Below are positions 1 through 7,144 of a DNA stretch of 64,000 bases, piece after piece. Location of the stretch: assembly GCA_035525225.1 (NCBI GenBank), contig DATLFA010000058.1, positions 180,508-244,507 of the forward strand, written 5' to 3'. The DNA is from DATLFA01 sp035525225. Its GTDB lineage: Bacteria; Actinomycetota; Acidimicrobiia; Acidimicrobiales; WLNW01. How positions within the stretch are numbered: position 1 is the first letter of the stretch; the number at the start of each line of letters is the position of its first letter. The notes below the pieces were generated by a model that did no database searches, was not told where the DNA came from, and saw only the letters and a program-made list of their open reading frames with translations. The translations under genes were made by a program, and so were the position numbers.

Positions 1-836
1 AGACCGTCGTGCGCTTGGCGCCGACATTCGGTGGCGTCAATCTCGAAGACATCGCCGCTCCCAATTGCTTCTACATCGAAGAAGAGTTGAAGAAGCGGGT
101 CGACATCCCCATCTTCCACGACGACCAGCACGGCACGGCCGTCGTCACGTTGGCAGCGCTCGTGAACTCGCTCAAGATCGTCGGCAAGAAGATGGAAGAC
201 CTCTACGTGGTCGTCGCCGGTGTCGGCGCCGCCGGTGTTGCGTGCGCCAAGATCTTGATGAGCGCGGGCGTGCAGAACATCGTCGGCTGCGATCGTCAAG
301 GCGCCATCTTCGAGGGTCGCGACAACCTCAATTTCGCCAAGCAGTGGTTCGCCGAGAACAGCAACACCGAGCGCAAGTCGGGCACCATCTCCGAAGTGAT
401 GATGGGCGCCGATGTGTTCATCGGTGTGTCGGGCCCCGGCCTGATCACTGCGTCTGATGTGCGCCGCATGGCCAAAGGTCCGATCGTGTTCGCCATGGCG
501 AATCCCGATCCCGAGATCCGTCCCGAAGAAGCCGATGGCCTGCCGGCCGTCATGGCCACGGGTCGCAGCGACTACCCGAACCAGATCAACAACGTGCTGG
601 CGTTCCCCGGCATCTTCCGTGGCGCGCTCGACGTGGGCGCGACCGACATCACCGAGAAGATGAAGGTGGCCGCGGCCAAGGCGATCGCCGATTCGGTCGA
701 TGACGATCGCCTGTCGCCCAACTTCGTCGTGCCGTCGGTGTTCGATCGCGACGTGCCCTACAAAGTCGCGCAGGCCGTCGGCGAAGCCGCCCTCACCGAG
801 GGCATCTGTCGCCCACCGGTCGCGCTCTACATCTGA
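1..836 (+). CDS. NAD(P)-dependent malic enzyme, C-terminal part (5' end outside window)
   Basis: This is the 3' part of a malic enzyme, which oxidatively decarboxylates malate to pyruvate in the cytoplasm and feeds NAD(P)H and pyruvate to central metabolism. The frame is open to the left edge, so the N-terminal substrate domain is missing. The visible part has the family segment FHDDQHGTAVV and then an NAD-binding Rossmann fold with the glycine motif GVGAAGVACAK. The GTG at position 9 is internal to the family domain and is not taken as the start. The family is usually about 400 residues in this short form, so roughly a third is cut off. Two small GC hairpins follow the stop. Confidence 0.93.
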   Translation, partial: TVVRLAPTFGGVNLEDIAAPNCFYIEEELKKRVDIPIFHDDQHGTAVVTLAALVNSLKIVGKKMEDLYVVVAGVGAAGVACAKILMSAGVQNIVGCDRQGAIFEGRDNLNFAKQWFAENSNTERKSGTISEVMMGADVFIGVSGPGLITASDVRRMAKGPIVFAMANPDPEIRPEEADGLPAVMATGRSDYPNQINNVLAFPGIFRGALDVGATDITEKMKVAAAKAIADSVDDDRLSPNFVVPSVFDRDVPYKVAQAVGEAALTEGICRPPVALYI

Positions 837-845
837 CGTTCTTGT

Positions 846-879
846 GCGGCTCCGCCGCAACGAAGGGCGGCTGCGCCGC
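846..879 (+). terminator. Tandem GC hairpins downstream of malic enzyme
   Basis: Two near-identical hairpins GCGGC-NNN-GCCGC lie at 846-858 and 867-879, just after the malic enzyme stop and before the convergent SDR gene. No T-run follows, so this is a terminator-like structure rather than a classical intrinsic terminator. It could equally be a small dispersed repeat. Confidence 0.35.
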
Positions 880-971
880 AGGAGCGCAGGTTCAATTCAC
901 AACGTTGTGGACTCTCGTCGTCCAAGAGCACGCTGGGTGTGTTTTTCGCCTCCCAGACGCGAACCGCGCGC

Positions 972-1715
972 TCAGAGCAAGCCGAGGTACGCGCCACCGT
1001 CGACCGGCAACGCCACGCCGGTGACGAAGCGGGCGTGCTCCGAGCACAGGAACGCCGCGACCCGACCGAAGTCCGCGGGGTCCCCGAACGCGCGCGTCGG
1101 TAGCGACTGCTCGGTGCTCTCGATGCGGTCGCCGTAGAGCTGGCGCAACCGATCGGTGGCGTGCAAGCCGGGCAACACCGAGTTGACCGTGACACCGTCG
1201 GCCGCGACTTCGAGGGCCAACGTCTTCAAGAAGCCGGTTGCGCCGGAACGTGCGGTGTTCGACAGGATCAAGTGCGCGATCGGCTGCTTGACCGCGATCG
1301 ACGTGATCGCGACCACCCGACCCCACTTGCGCTCTTGCATCGCGGGCACGGCGGCCTTGCACATCGCGACGACCGACAGCAGGTTCAGGTCGAGCGCGGC
1401 TTGGTATGACTCGAGCGGCGTCGAGGCGAAGTTGCCGGCCGGTGGTCCACCGGCGTTGGTGACGAGGATGTCGATGGCGCCGAGCGCAGCGCGGGCATCG
1501 TCGACGAGACCGATGGCGCCGGCGGTGTCGGATACGTCGGCCACGATTGGCGTCGCGCCGGGTACCGATTCGAGAGCGCTCTGCAACCGCTGTTCGTCGC
1601 GGCCCGAGATCACGACGCGACATCCCGCGGCGGCGAGGGCTTGCGCGGTGGCCAAGCCGAGCCCGGCCGACGATGCCGCGACCAACGCACTGCGCCCACT
1701 GATACCAAGGTCCAT
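972..1715 (-). CDS. SDR-family protein lacking the canonical YxxxK
   Basis: A 247-residue Rossmann protein of the short-chain dehydrogenase/reductase superfamily. The N-terminal dinucleotide-binding region (residues 8-22, AASSAGLGLA), the NAGG motif (87-90), the segment around Ser139 and the C-terminal VDGGAYLG are all visible. The usual catalytic Tyr-x-x-x-Lys is replaced by Ser152 and Arg156 (LSNTARSG). SDR-like proteins with this kind of change are known from automatic annotations as 3-oxoacyl-ACP reductase homologues, but their chemistry is unclear. Calling it a dehydrogenase is therefore inference. It lies 9 bp downstream of the CMD-like gene on the same strand and is probably cotranscribed with it. 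Confidence 0.85.
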   Translation of the reverse strand: MDLGISGRSALVAASSAGLGLATAQALAAAGCRVVISGRDEQRLQSALESVPGATPIVADVSDTAGAIGLVDDARAALGAIDILVTNAGGPPAGNFASTPLESYQAALDLNLLSVVAMCKAAVPAMQERKWGRVVAITSIAVKQPIAHLILSNTARSGATGFLKTLALEVAADGVTVNSVLPGLHATDRLRQLYGDRIESTEQSLPTRAFGDPADFGRVAAFLCSEHARFVTGVALPVDGGAYLGLL

Positions 1716-1724
1716 CGCCGGACC

Positions 1725-2279
1725 CTAGTTCTCCGCTCTGCCGGAGGACACGGGGGGCCAACCGGGTACACCCTCGTCGAGTTCCACACCGCAGCTGTTC
1801 AAGATGCCCGAGACCATCCGGTAGAACAGCGTGGCGGCCATGTACTCCAAGATGTCGTGGTGGTCGAAGTGCGAGACCAGCTCGGTCCACGTGCGCTCGC
1901 TCACACAGTCGTCGCGGTAGAGGTCGTCGACCATCTCCAGCAGCGCGCGGTCCGGCGCACTCCACGAGCCCAGCTCGAGCGGCCGCGTGAGCAGTTCGAT
2001 CTCGGCGTCGCTCACGCCGACCGACCTCGCCATGAGTGTGTGTTGACCGAACTCGTAGCGCGACTGGCAGTGCCAACCCATGCGCAAGATCACCATCTCG
2101 CGCGCCCTCGCCGGGATCGTGCCCTCTTGCAGCAGCGCGCGACCCAGGGCGGCCATGCCACCGGCGACGGTCGGGTTCGTGGCCAATGTCGCCCGCACAT
2201 TGTGCGCGTTCATCGTGGTGGTCAGGCTCGGCGGGCGTTCTTCCGTCGGGGGGATACGGGGGGAGTCGGGGCGGCGCAT
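1725..2279 (-). CDS. Carboxymuconolactone decarboxylase (AhpD/CMD-fold) family protein
   Basis: A 184-residue all-helical CMD-family protein. The core includes ILRMGWHCQSRYEFGQH (roughly residues 80-97), typical of AhpD/CMD-fold proteins, though the second Cys of a CxxC pair is not seen. Members decarboxylate lactones or act in peroxide defence; the substrate here is unknown. The start chosen is the ATG at 2277-2279, with AGGTGAG about 11 bases upstream. The frame stays open further 5', but that extension looks like non-coding sequence facing the response regulator. The next gene on the strand, an SDR, starts 9 bp past the stop, so the two are likely one transcript. Confidence 0.82.
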   Translation of the reverse strand: MRRPDSPRIPPTEERPPSLTTTMNAHNVRATLATNPTVAGGMAALGRALLQEGTIPARAREMVILRMGWHCQSRYEFGQHTLMARSVGVSDAEIELLTRPLELGSWSAPDRALLEMVDDLYRDDCVSERTWTELVSHFDHHDILEYMAATLFYRMVSGILNSCGVELDEGVPGWPPVSSGRAEN

Positions 2280-2415
2280 CGCCGTATTCTCACCTGATTC
2301 CAACCGTGCCTGCATCGGGAACTCACAAAGTCCCTCGACACTGTGAGTGACCAGGAGCGGTGAGATTACGGTGAAGACGAGCGACGATAGCCTGCAAGCC
2401 CATGACGGCTGGGTT

Positions 2416-3120
2416 ATGACCAAGAGTGTGAACACCCCCACGCGCTCGCGCATCTTGATGGCCGAGGACGACCGCGCCACCCGCGAATCGCTCGTCCGCG
2501 CGTTCGAGTTGGAGGGCTACGACGTCCAAGCGGTGACCGACGGCGCTCAAGTCCTCGAAGCGGCATCGACCGGATCACCCGACGTGATCCTGCTCGATGT
2601 GATGATGCCCAATCTGGACGGGCTGACGGCGTGCCGGCGCTTGCGAGCGCGCGGTGATCGCACGCCGATCCTGATGCTGACCGCTCGCACCGAGACCTCC
2701 GATCGGGTCTCCGGTCTCGACGCCGGCGCCGACGACTATCTGCCCAAGCCGTTCGCTCTCGACGAGCTCCTCGCCCGCTTGCGCGCGTTGCTGCGCCGGG
2801 TGCGCGAAGACGATTCGTCCACGACGCTTCGCATCGCCGATCTCACCATGGATCCGCGCGGGCGCCGCGCGTGGCGCGGTGATCGCGAGATCGAGCTCAC
2901 CAAGACCGAGTTCGATCTCTTGGAGCTGCTCGTGCGCAACGCGGGCGTCGTGCTCGATCAAACGACGATCTACGAACGTATCTGGGGCTTCGACTTCGGT
3001 CCTGATTCCAAGAACCTTGCGGTCTACATCCGCTACACACGGTTGAAGACCGAGGATGCCGGCGAGCCCCGGCTCATCCACACCGTGCGTGGAGTGGGCT
3101 ACGTGGTGCGTGAGTCGTGA
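2416..3120 (+). CDS. OmpR/PhoB-family response regulator (MprA-like)
   Basis: A two-component response regulator with an N-terminal receiver domain and a C-terminal winged-helix DNA-binding domain, 234 residues from the ATG at 2416. The receiver shows the acidic pair (MAEDD), the phospho-acceptor Asp61 (ILLDVMMPN) and Lys111 (LPKPF). The effector domain ends with the usual GVGYV(V)R signature. Its stop overlaps the kinase start by four bases (GTGA), so kinase and regulator are translationally coupled. The order and domain make-up resemble MprAB-type envelope-stress systems, but the stimulus cannot be read from sequence. Earlier in-frame starts at 2347 and 2371 and a later GTG at 2428 are possible. 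Confidence 0.93.
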   Translation: MTKSVNTPTRSRILMAEDDRATRESLVRAFELEGYDVQAVTDGAQVLEAASTGSPDVILLDVMMPNLDGLTACRRLRARGDRTPILMLTARTETSDRVSGLDAGADDYLPKPFALDELLARLRALLRRVREDDSSTTLRIADLTMDPRGRRAWRGDREIELTKTEFDLLELLVRNAGVVLDQTTIYERIWGFDFGPDSKNLAVYIRYTRLKTEDAGEPRLIHTVRGVGYVVRES

Positions 3121-4514
3121 ACCTCCGGGCCCGCTTCGCGCTGGCGCTCGGGGCGCTGGCCGCCGCGGCCACGATCACTTCGGGCGTGACGAGTTATCTC
3201 TCCACTCGCGAACGGCTGAACGAAGAAGTCGACGCGGCGCTGCAAGAGACGGCGAGCACGGCGAACCGCGATTCCCGATTCGCCCGCGGCGCGCTGGGCA
3301 TCGATCGCTTCGGCGACGTCAGGAACCGGGGTCCGCTACCCTCGCCGACCCCGAGCATTGAGCTCTATACCGTCCAGCGCCTCGACGCCGACGGCAAGGT
3401 CGTGGCGCCGACGGCCTTCGTGTCGTTGCCGGTCGAGTCCCGCGATATCGAGGTCGCGAAACAAGGTGGTTCGGTCGTGCGTACCGTCGATGTCGCGGAC
3501 GGTACTCCTTACCGCATGCTGACGACCGCGGCCCCCGGCGGTGGTGCGCTGCAGATCGCGCGCGAGCTCACGGCCACCGAAAATCTGTTGAATTCTTTGC
3601 GCAACCGTTACGTGGTACTCAGCGTCGTCGTCAGCGCGGTCGCGGCGGCCATCGGCTGGGTCATCGCCAGCCGTTCGACGCGGTCCTTGATGCGACTGAC
3701 CGCAGCGGTCGAGGATGTCGGCGCCACCGGGCGTCTCGACACGGCGATCGGCGTCAAGGGCGGCGACGAAGCCGGACGCCTGGCGACCGCCTTCAACGGC
3801 ATGCTCTCGGCGCTCACCCGATCGCGAGAACAGCAGCAACAACTCATCCAAGACGCCGGCCACGAACTGCGTACGCCGTTGACGAGCATGCGGACCAACG
3901 TCGCGCTGCTCAAGCGCGGCGATCGAATGAGCGCCGAAGCGACCAAGAGCACGATCGATGACCTCGACAGCGAGCTGGGCGAGCTCACCTCGTTGTTCAA
4001 CGAGTTGGTCGAGCTGGCGACCGACAGTCGCGACGAAGAACCCCAACAAGATGTGTCACTACAGCGCATCGTCGAACGAGCGTCGGCGCGCCTCGAGCGC
4101 CGCACCGGACGTACCGTGCTCATCGACGGCGACGGCGGCATCCTCACCGGAAGGCCCGTCGCGCTCGAGCGCGCCGTGCGCAACCTGCTCGACAACGCCG
4201 CGAAGTTCGATCCGACCGGATACCCGATCGAGGTCACGGTGCGGGGCGGCCATCTCGAGGTGCGCGATCGTGGCCCTGGCATCAGCGCCGGCGACGTTGC
4301 CCACATCTTCGATCGCTTCTATCGGTCCGATCTGGCGCGCAACCAGCCGGGTTCGGGGCTCGGGCTCGCGATCGTCGCCGATATTGCTGCTGCACACGGC
4401 GGCCGGGCGTTCGCGTTCAATCACCCCGAGGGCGGCGCGGTCGTAGGCTTCGAGCTCGGTGCCGATCGGGAGGCCTCGGATGCGTCGCCTACAGCAATTG
4501 ACCGCGGCGGCTGA
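3117..4514 (+). CDS. Membrane sensor histidine kinase (MprB-like)
   Basis: A 465-residue transmembrane histidine kinase, partner of the preceding regulator. Membrane segments lie near residues 7-27 and 160-182, enclosing an extracytoplasmic sensor of about 130 residues. A HAMP linker follows, then the dimerisation box with phospho-accepting His249 (GHELRTPLT). The ATPase domain shows the N box (RNLLDNAAKF, about 355), G1 (DRGPGIS) and G2 (GSGLGLAIV). It starts at GTG 3117 inside the regulator stop. The last 35 bases overlap the SnoaL-like gene. It should autophosphorylate on His249 and pass phosphate to Asp61 of the regulator. Confidence 0.94.
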   Translation: MNLRARFALALGALAAAATITSGVTSYLSTRERLNEEVDAALQETASTANRDSRFARGALGIDRFGDVRNRGPLPSPTPSIELYTVQRLDADGKVVAPTAFVSLPVESRDIEVAKQGGSVVRTVDVADGTPYRMLTTAAPGGGALQIARELTATENLLNSLRNRYVVLSVVVSAVAAAIGWVIASRSTRSLMRLTAAVEDVGATGRLDTAIGVKGGDEAGRLATAFNGMLSALTRSREQQQQLIQDAGHELRTPLTSMRTNVALLKRGDRMSAEATKSTIDDLDSELGELTSLFNELVELATDSRDEEPQQDVSLQRIVERASARLERRTGRTVLIDGDGGILTGRPVALERAVRNLLDNAAKFDPTGYPIEVTVRGGHLEVRDRGPGISAGDVAHIFDRFYRSDLARNQPGSGLGLAIVADIAAAHGGRAFAFNHPEGGAVVGFELGADREASDASPTAIDRGG

Positions 4515-4923
4515 CGTCGTCGCGATCCAACAGGTGCTGTACCACTACGCGTACGCGCTCGACGCCCGCGACTACGAAGCCCTCGACGAGGTGTTCGCGG
4601 CCGACGCCAAGCTCCACACGAGCGGCGGCACGCTGATGTCACCGGCGGACTACAAAGCCATGTGTGAGACCGAGCTGGCCAAGCTCGACGGTACGCATCA
4701 CATGGTGACCAACACCAGCGTTACCGTCGATGGTGACCGTGCGACCTCGCGGGCTTACTTCCAAGCGCAACACGTCAAGCGGTCGCTCGCGCCGGACGCG
4801 CAGTTCTTGATGGCCGGATGGGTCGACGACGAGCTCGAGCGGCGCGCCGAAGGTTGGCGCATCGTCGATCGCCGCTGGCATTCCTCGTGGTCGACCGGCA
4901 ACCCGGGTGTACTCGGTCGGTGA
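4480..4923 (+). CDS. SnoaL-like / NTF2-fold protein
   Basis: A 147-residue NTF2-like cone-fold protein of the SnoaL-like type, common in actinobacteria as cyclases, hydratases or ligand-binding proteins. The N-terminal helix pattern (IQQVLYHYAYALDARDYEALDEVF), the central THHMVTN strand and the C-terminal GWRIVDRRW are characteristic. Starting at ATG 4480 gives a good GGGAGG six bases upstream and a 35-bp overlap with the kinase gene. It is therefore translated from the end of the two-component operon. The function is unknown; an enzymatic role in degrading a small molecule is only inference from the family. Confidence 0.8.
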   Translation: MRRLQQLTAAADVVAIQQVLYHYAYALDARDYEALDEVFAADAKLHTSGGTLMSPADYKAMCETELAKLDGTHHMVTNTSVTVDGDRATSRAYFQAQHVKRSLAPDAQFLMAGWVDDELERRAEGWRIVDRRWHSSWSTGNPGVLGR

Positions 4924-4948
4924 CGCTTCGCCCACCGTCTGAAGTGTG

Positions 4949-4960
4949 TATAGTAGGCGT
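4949..4960 (+). promoter_or_regulatory. Leaderless -10 element of vapB
   Basis: TATAGT at 4949-4954 is followed by exactly six bases and then the vapB ATG at 4961. This is the spacing expected if transcription starts on the A of the start codon. No Shine-Dalgarno sequence is present. The -35 region is not recognisable. Confidence 0.6.
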
Positions 4961-5215
4961 ATGCCGCGGATGCAGGTCTACCTTCCTGATGACCTTTATC
5001 GAGTCGTCAAAGAGCGCGATCTGCCGGCATCAGAGTTGCTTCAGGACGCCGTGCGGGCTGAGCTCCGGCGCCAAGCGATCCTCGAGGAGACCGATCGTTA
5101 TCTCGACGGCCTCGGCGACAAGGTCGGCAAGCCTTCGCCCGAGGTACTCGCCCGTGCGGAGTCGCTGTCGCGCCGCATCCGCCGTGAGCCTCGTGCCGCA
5201 CGGCGAACCAGGTGA
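4961..5215 (+). CDS. vapB: VapB-type antitoxin (ribbon-helix-helix)
   Basis: An 84-residue antitoxin. The N-terminus MPRMQVYLPDDLYRVV is a typical ribbon-helix-helix DNA-binding strand and helix. The C-terminal half is charged and Arg-rich and should wrap the toxin. The gene overlaps the PIN-domain toxin by four bases (GTGA), the standard arrangement for antitoxin-first modules. The start at 4961 is preferred because a TATAGT -10 sits at leaderless spacing. RHH antitoxins normally repress their own promoter together with the toxin. Alternative antitoxin families cannot be excluded by eye, but the pairing with a PIN protein makes VapB the best name. Confidence 0.87.
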   Translation: MPRMQVYLPDDLYRVVKERDLPASELLQDAVRAELRRQAILEETDRYLDGLGDKVGKPSPEVLARAESLSRRIRREPRAARRTR

Positions 5216-5598
5216 CACTCCTCGTCCTCGATTCGGGCGGCATAAGTCGGTTGTCGCGCCAGCGGCAGGACAGCGCCGCGATGATCTCGGTGTTCAAGCG
5301 CGACGGTCTATGGCCGCCGCTCGTGCCGTCTGTCGTTCTCGTCGAATCGCTTTCAGGGCGTCAGCGTGACGATGTTCTGGTGAATCGATTCTTGAAGACC
5401 TGCGACATCGTCGAGCAACTCCCCGACCATCTCGCGCGTCGTGCGGCCACACTTCGCAGCCTTGCTCGGCGGGGCTCGGCGGTCGATGCCGTCGTGATCG
5501 CCATGGCGGAGCCCGGTGGTGCAGTGCTCAGCAGCGACCTCGAGGACCTTCGTGCGCTCGCGTTACACGCCAACGATGTTCTCGTCCTCAGAGCGTGA
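5212..5598 (+). CDS. vapC: VapC-type PIN-domain ribonuclease toxin
   Basis: A 128-residue PIN-domain protein, expected to be an Mg-dependent endoribonuclease that cleaves tRNA or rRNA when freed from its antitoxin. The acidic metal ligands of the family are visible: Asp7 (LVLDSGG), Glu45 (VLVES), Asp92 (AVDAVVIAMA) and Asp109/Asp112 near the C-terminus. The GTG start overlaps the antitoxin stop, so translation is coupled. The gene is convergent with the Rieske oxygenase, with about 20 bp between them. All catalytic residues are present, so the toxin looks intact. Confidence 0.88.
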   Translation: MTLLVLDSGGISRLSRQRQDSAAMISVFKRDGLWPPLVPSVVLVESLSGRQRDDVLVNRFLKTCDIVEQLPDHLARRAATLRSLARRGSAVDAVVIAMAEPGGAVLSSDLEDLRALALHANDVLVLRA

Positions 5599-5619
5599 GA
5601 CGCGAACGGGCACCAATGC

Positions 5620-6561
5620 TCACCGCTTGGCGAAGGTCGCCGTCAGATCTCTCTGGGGATACGTGCGGGCGTGGCGGAACCAGCGCACCAGATGGCGATC
5701 GGCGCCCACGAACGCACCTTCGTCGAAGCGCATGCCGGTGAAGGCGCGGATGTCGTCGACCAACAGGTCGTCGGCCAGCTTCTCTTGGAACGCGAGTCGC
5801 TCCTCGATCTCTTCGGCGCTACCCGTGCGCGGTGTCGCGGAGATGTAGTAGCTCTGCGCGCCACCCGATGTCGGCGTGGTCGTGAACAATCCCATCGAAT
5901 CGACGGCACCGATCGTCACATACGACACGGTGTTGGTGCCGCACACGCGGATGCGTTGGTGGAACTGGCCGAACGCGGGGGAGGAGAAGTCGACGTCGTA
6001 CTCGACGCGCCCGTCGTCGAACCACGTCATGTCGTCGGGATCCTCGAACTCGAGTGCGTGCACATAGCGCAGGTGTTGGAAGTCGAACGAGTTGCCCAGG
6101 ATGACCCATGGCTCGACGGGAAACAGGTCGGTGCGGCGGGCGCGAAACGAGAGGGCGGCGTCGTCGTAATCGCGAATGCCCGGTGGCTCGCCCTCGGCGT
6201 CGTCACCGTTGAACACCCAGATGACGCCCCACCGCTCGCGCGACGGGAACGCAGGGACACGCGCGCTCGAGGGGATGCGGTCGTTCGAAGGGATGCTCGT
6301 GCAGGTGCCGTCGCGCCCGAAGCAGAAGTGATGGAACATGCACTGGATGTCGTCGCCGACGATTGCGCCGAGCGACAGATCAGCACCCATGTGCGGGCAC
6401 TGCCCGCCGAGCACGATCGCGGTGCCGCCGCTGTCGCGGTAGACGACCAGCCTGTGGCCGAAGAAATCGGCACCGTGCACGCGGCCGTCGTCGATGTCGG
6501 ACGACAGCGCCACGGCGTACCACGTGCGATGAGCCAACCACGTCGAGACCGCGCCGTCCAT
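5620..6561 (-). CDS. Rieske non-heme iron oxygenase, terminal oxygenase component
   Basis: A 313-residue Rieske-type oxygenase subunit that would hydroxylate or demethylate an organic substrate using electrons from a separate reductase. The 2Fe-2S site is Cys55-x-His57 (CPHMG) and Cys74-x2-His77 (CMFHH). The catalytic-domain iron ligands are suggested by NSFDFQHLRYVH. ATG 6561 is chosen because it has AGGAGGG at ideal spacing; the open frame upstream runs into marR. It follows the MarR-family gene with a 10-bp gap and is almost certainly cotranscribed with it. The substrate is unknown, and no ferredoxin reductase is adjacent. Confidence 0.88.
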   Translation of the reverse strand: MDGAVSTWLAHRTWYAVALSSDIDDGRVHGADFFGHRLVVYRDSGGTAIVLGGQCPHMGADLSLGAIVGDDIQCMFHHFCFGRDGTCTSIPSNDRIPSSARVPAFPSRERWGVIWVFNGDDAEGEPPGIRDYDDAALSFRARRTDLFPVEPWVILGNSFDFQHLRYVHALEFEDPDDMTWFDDGRVEYDVDFSSPAFGQFHQRIRVCGTNTVSYVTIGAVDSMGLFTTTPTSGGAQSYYISATPRTGSAEEIEERLAFQEKLADDLLVDDIRAFTGMRFDEGAFVGADRHLVRWFRHARTYPQRDLTATFAKR

Positions 6562-6571
6562 CGAAGCCCTC

Positions 6572-7051
6572 CTACGATTCCCGAGCACGCCGCAGCGAAT
6601 CAGCGAGCCGTTCGACCAGGTTGTCATCGAGCATGGGCACTGCGAACTCCGCCGAGACGAGCGCATCGGTCGCTTCTTTGACCACGGCCCGCCCGTCGTC
6701 GGTGATCTCGGCCAGCACCGCCCGCCGGTCCGATGGATGCGGAACCCGGCGCACGTAGCCCTGGCGCTCGAGTCGATCGATGGTGTTGGTGATGCTCGTC
6801 GGGTGCACCATGAGGCGCTCGCCCATCTTGCCGAGCGGGAGCGAGCCGTTGCGGCTGAAGGTCAACAAGACGAGTGCCTCGTAGCGCGAGAACGTCAGCC
6901 CGAACGGGCGCAGGACTCGGTCGATGCCGGCAAGCACCAGTTGGTTGGCCCGCGTGATGGCGGTAGCGGCGCTCATGGCTTCGAGAGCGCCCCACCCGTG
7001 GCTCTTCCATTGGCGTCTCGCCTCGTCGAGAGGGTCGAACGATAAGGGCAC
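6572..7051 (-). CDS. MarR-family transcriptional regulator
   Basis: A 159-residue winged-helix regulator. The MarR core is clear: FSRYEALVLLTFS, the recognition region LMVHPTSITNTIDRLERQGYV and the wing with HPSDRRAVLAEIT. MarR proteins usually repress their own and divergent promoters and let go when they bind a small aromatic or CoA-type ligand. The gene heads a transcript with the Rieske oxygenase and faces the B12 mutase operon across 93 bp containing two palindromes, so it may control both directions. The start codon is GTG at 7049-7051. Confidence 0.92.
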   Translation of the reverse strand: MPLSFDPLDEARRQWKSHGWGALEAMSAATAITRANQLVLAGIDRVLRPFGLTFSRYEALVLLTFSRNGSLPLGKMGERLMVHPTSITNTIDRLERQGYVRRVPHPSDRRAVLAEITDDGRAVVKEATDALVSAEFAVPMLDDNLVERLADSLRRARES

Positions 7052-7091
7052 GGCCGCAGGTTACCCGCCGGGAAAGCACCAGTTCGCAACA

Positions 7092-7126
7092 ACAATTGTA
7101 GAACCGATAGTCGGATGTCCGAGTAT
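7092..7126. promoter_or_regulatory. Palindromes in the marR/mutase divergent promoter
   Basis: Two candidate operators lie between the divergent genes. ACAATTGT at 7092-7099 is a perfect 8-bp palindrome. ATAGTCGGA-tg-TCCGAGTAT at 7107-7126 is a 20-bp palindrome with one mismatched pair. A -10-like CATACT follows at 7131-7136, eight bases before the mutase ATG, so the second palindrome would cover the -35 to -10 region. Binding by the adjacent MarR protein is inference. Confidence 0.5.
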
Positions 7127-7144
7127 TTGGCATACTGAGAGCTG

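Noticed and set aside
892..2076. A 394-codon minus-strand open frame, very Arg-rich
   Set aside because: It overlaps the SDR and CMD genes in another frame and has no domain. It is a GC-rich shadow frame.
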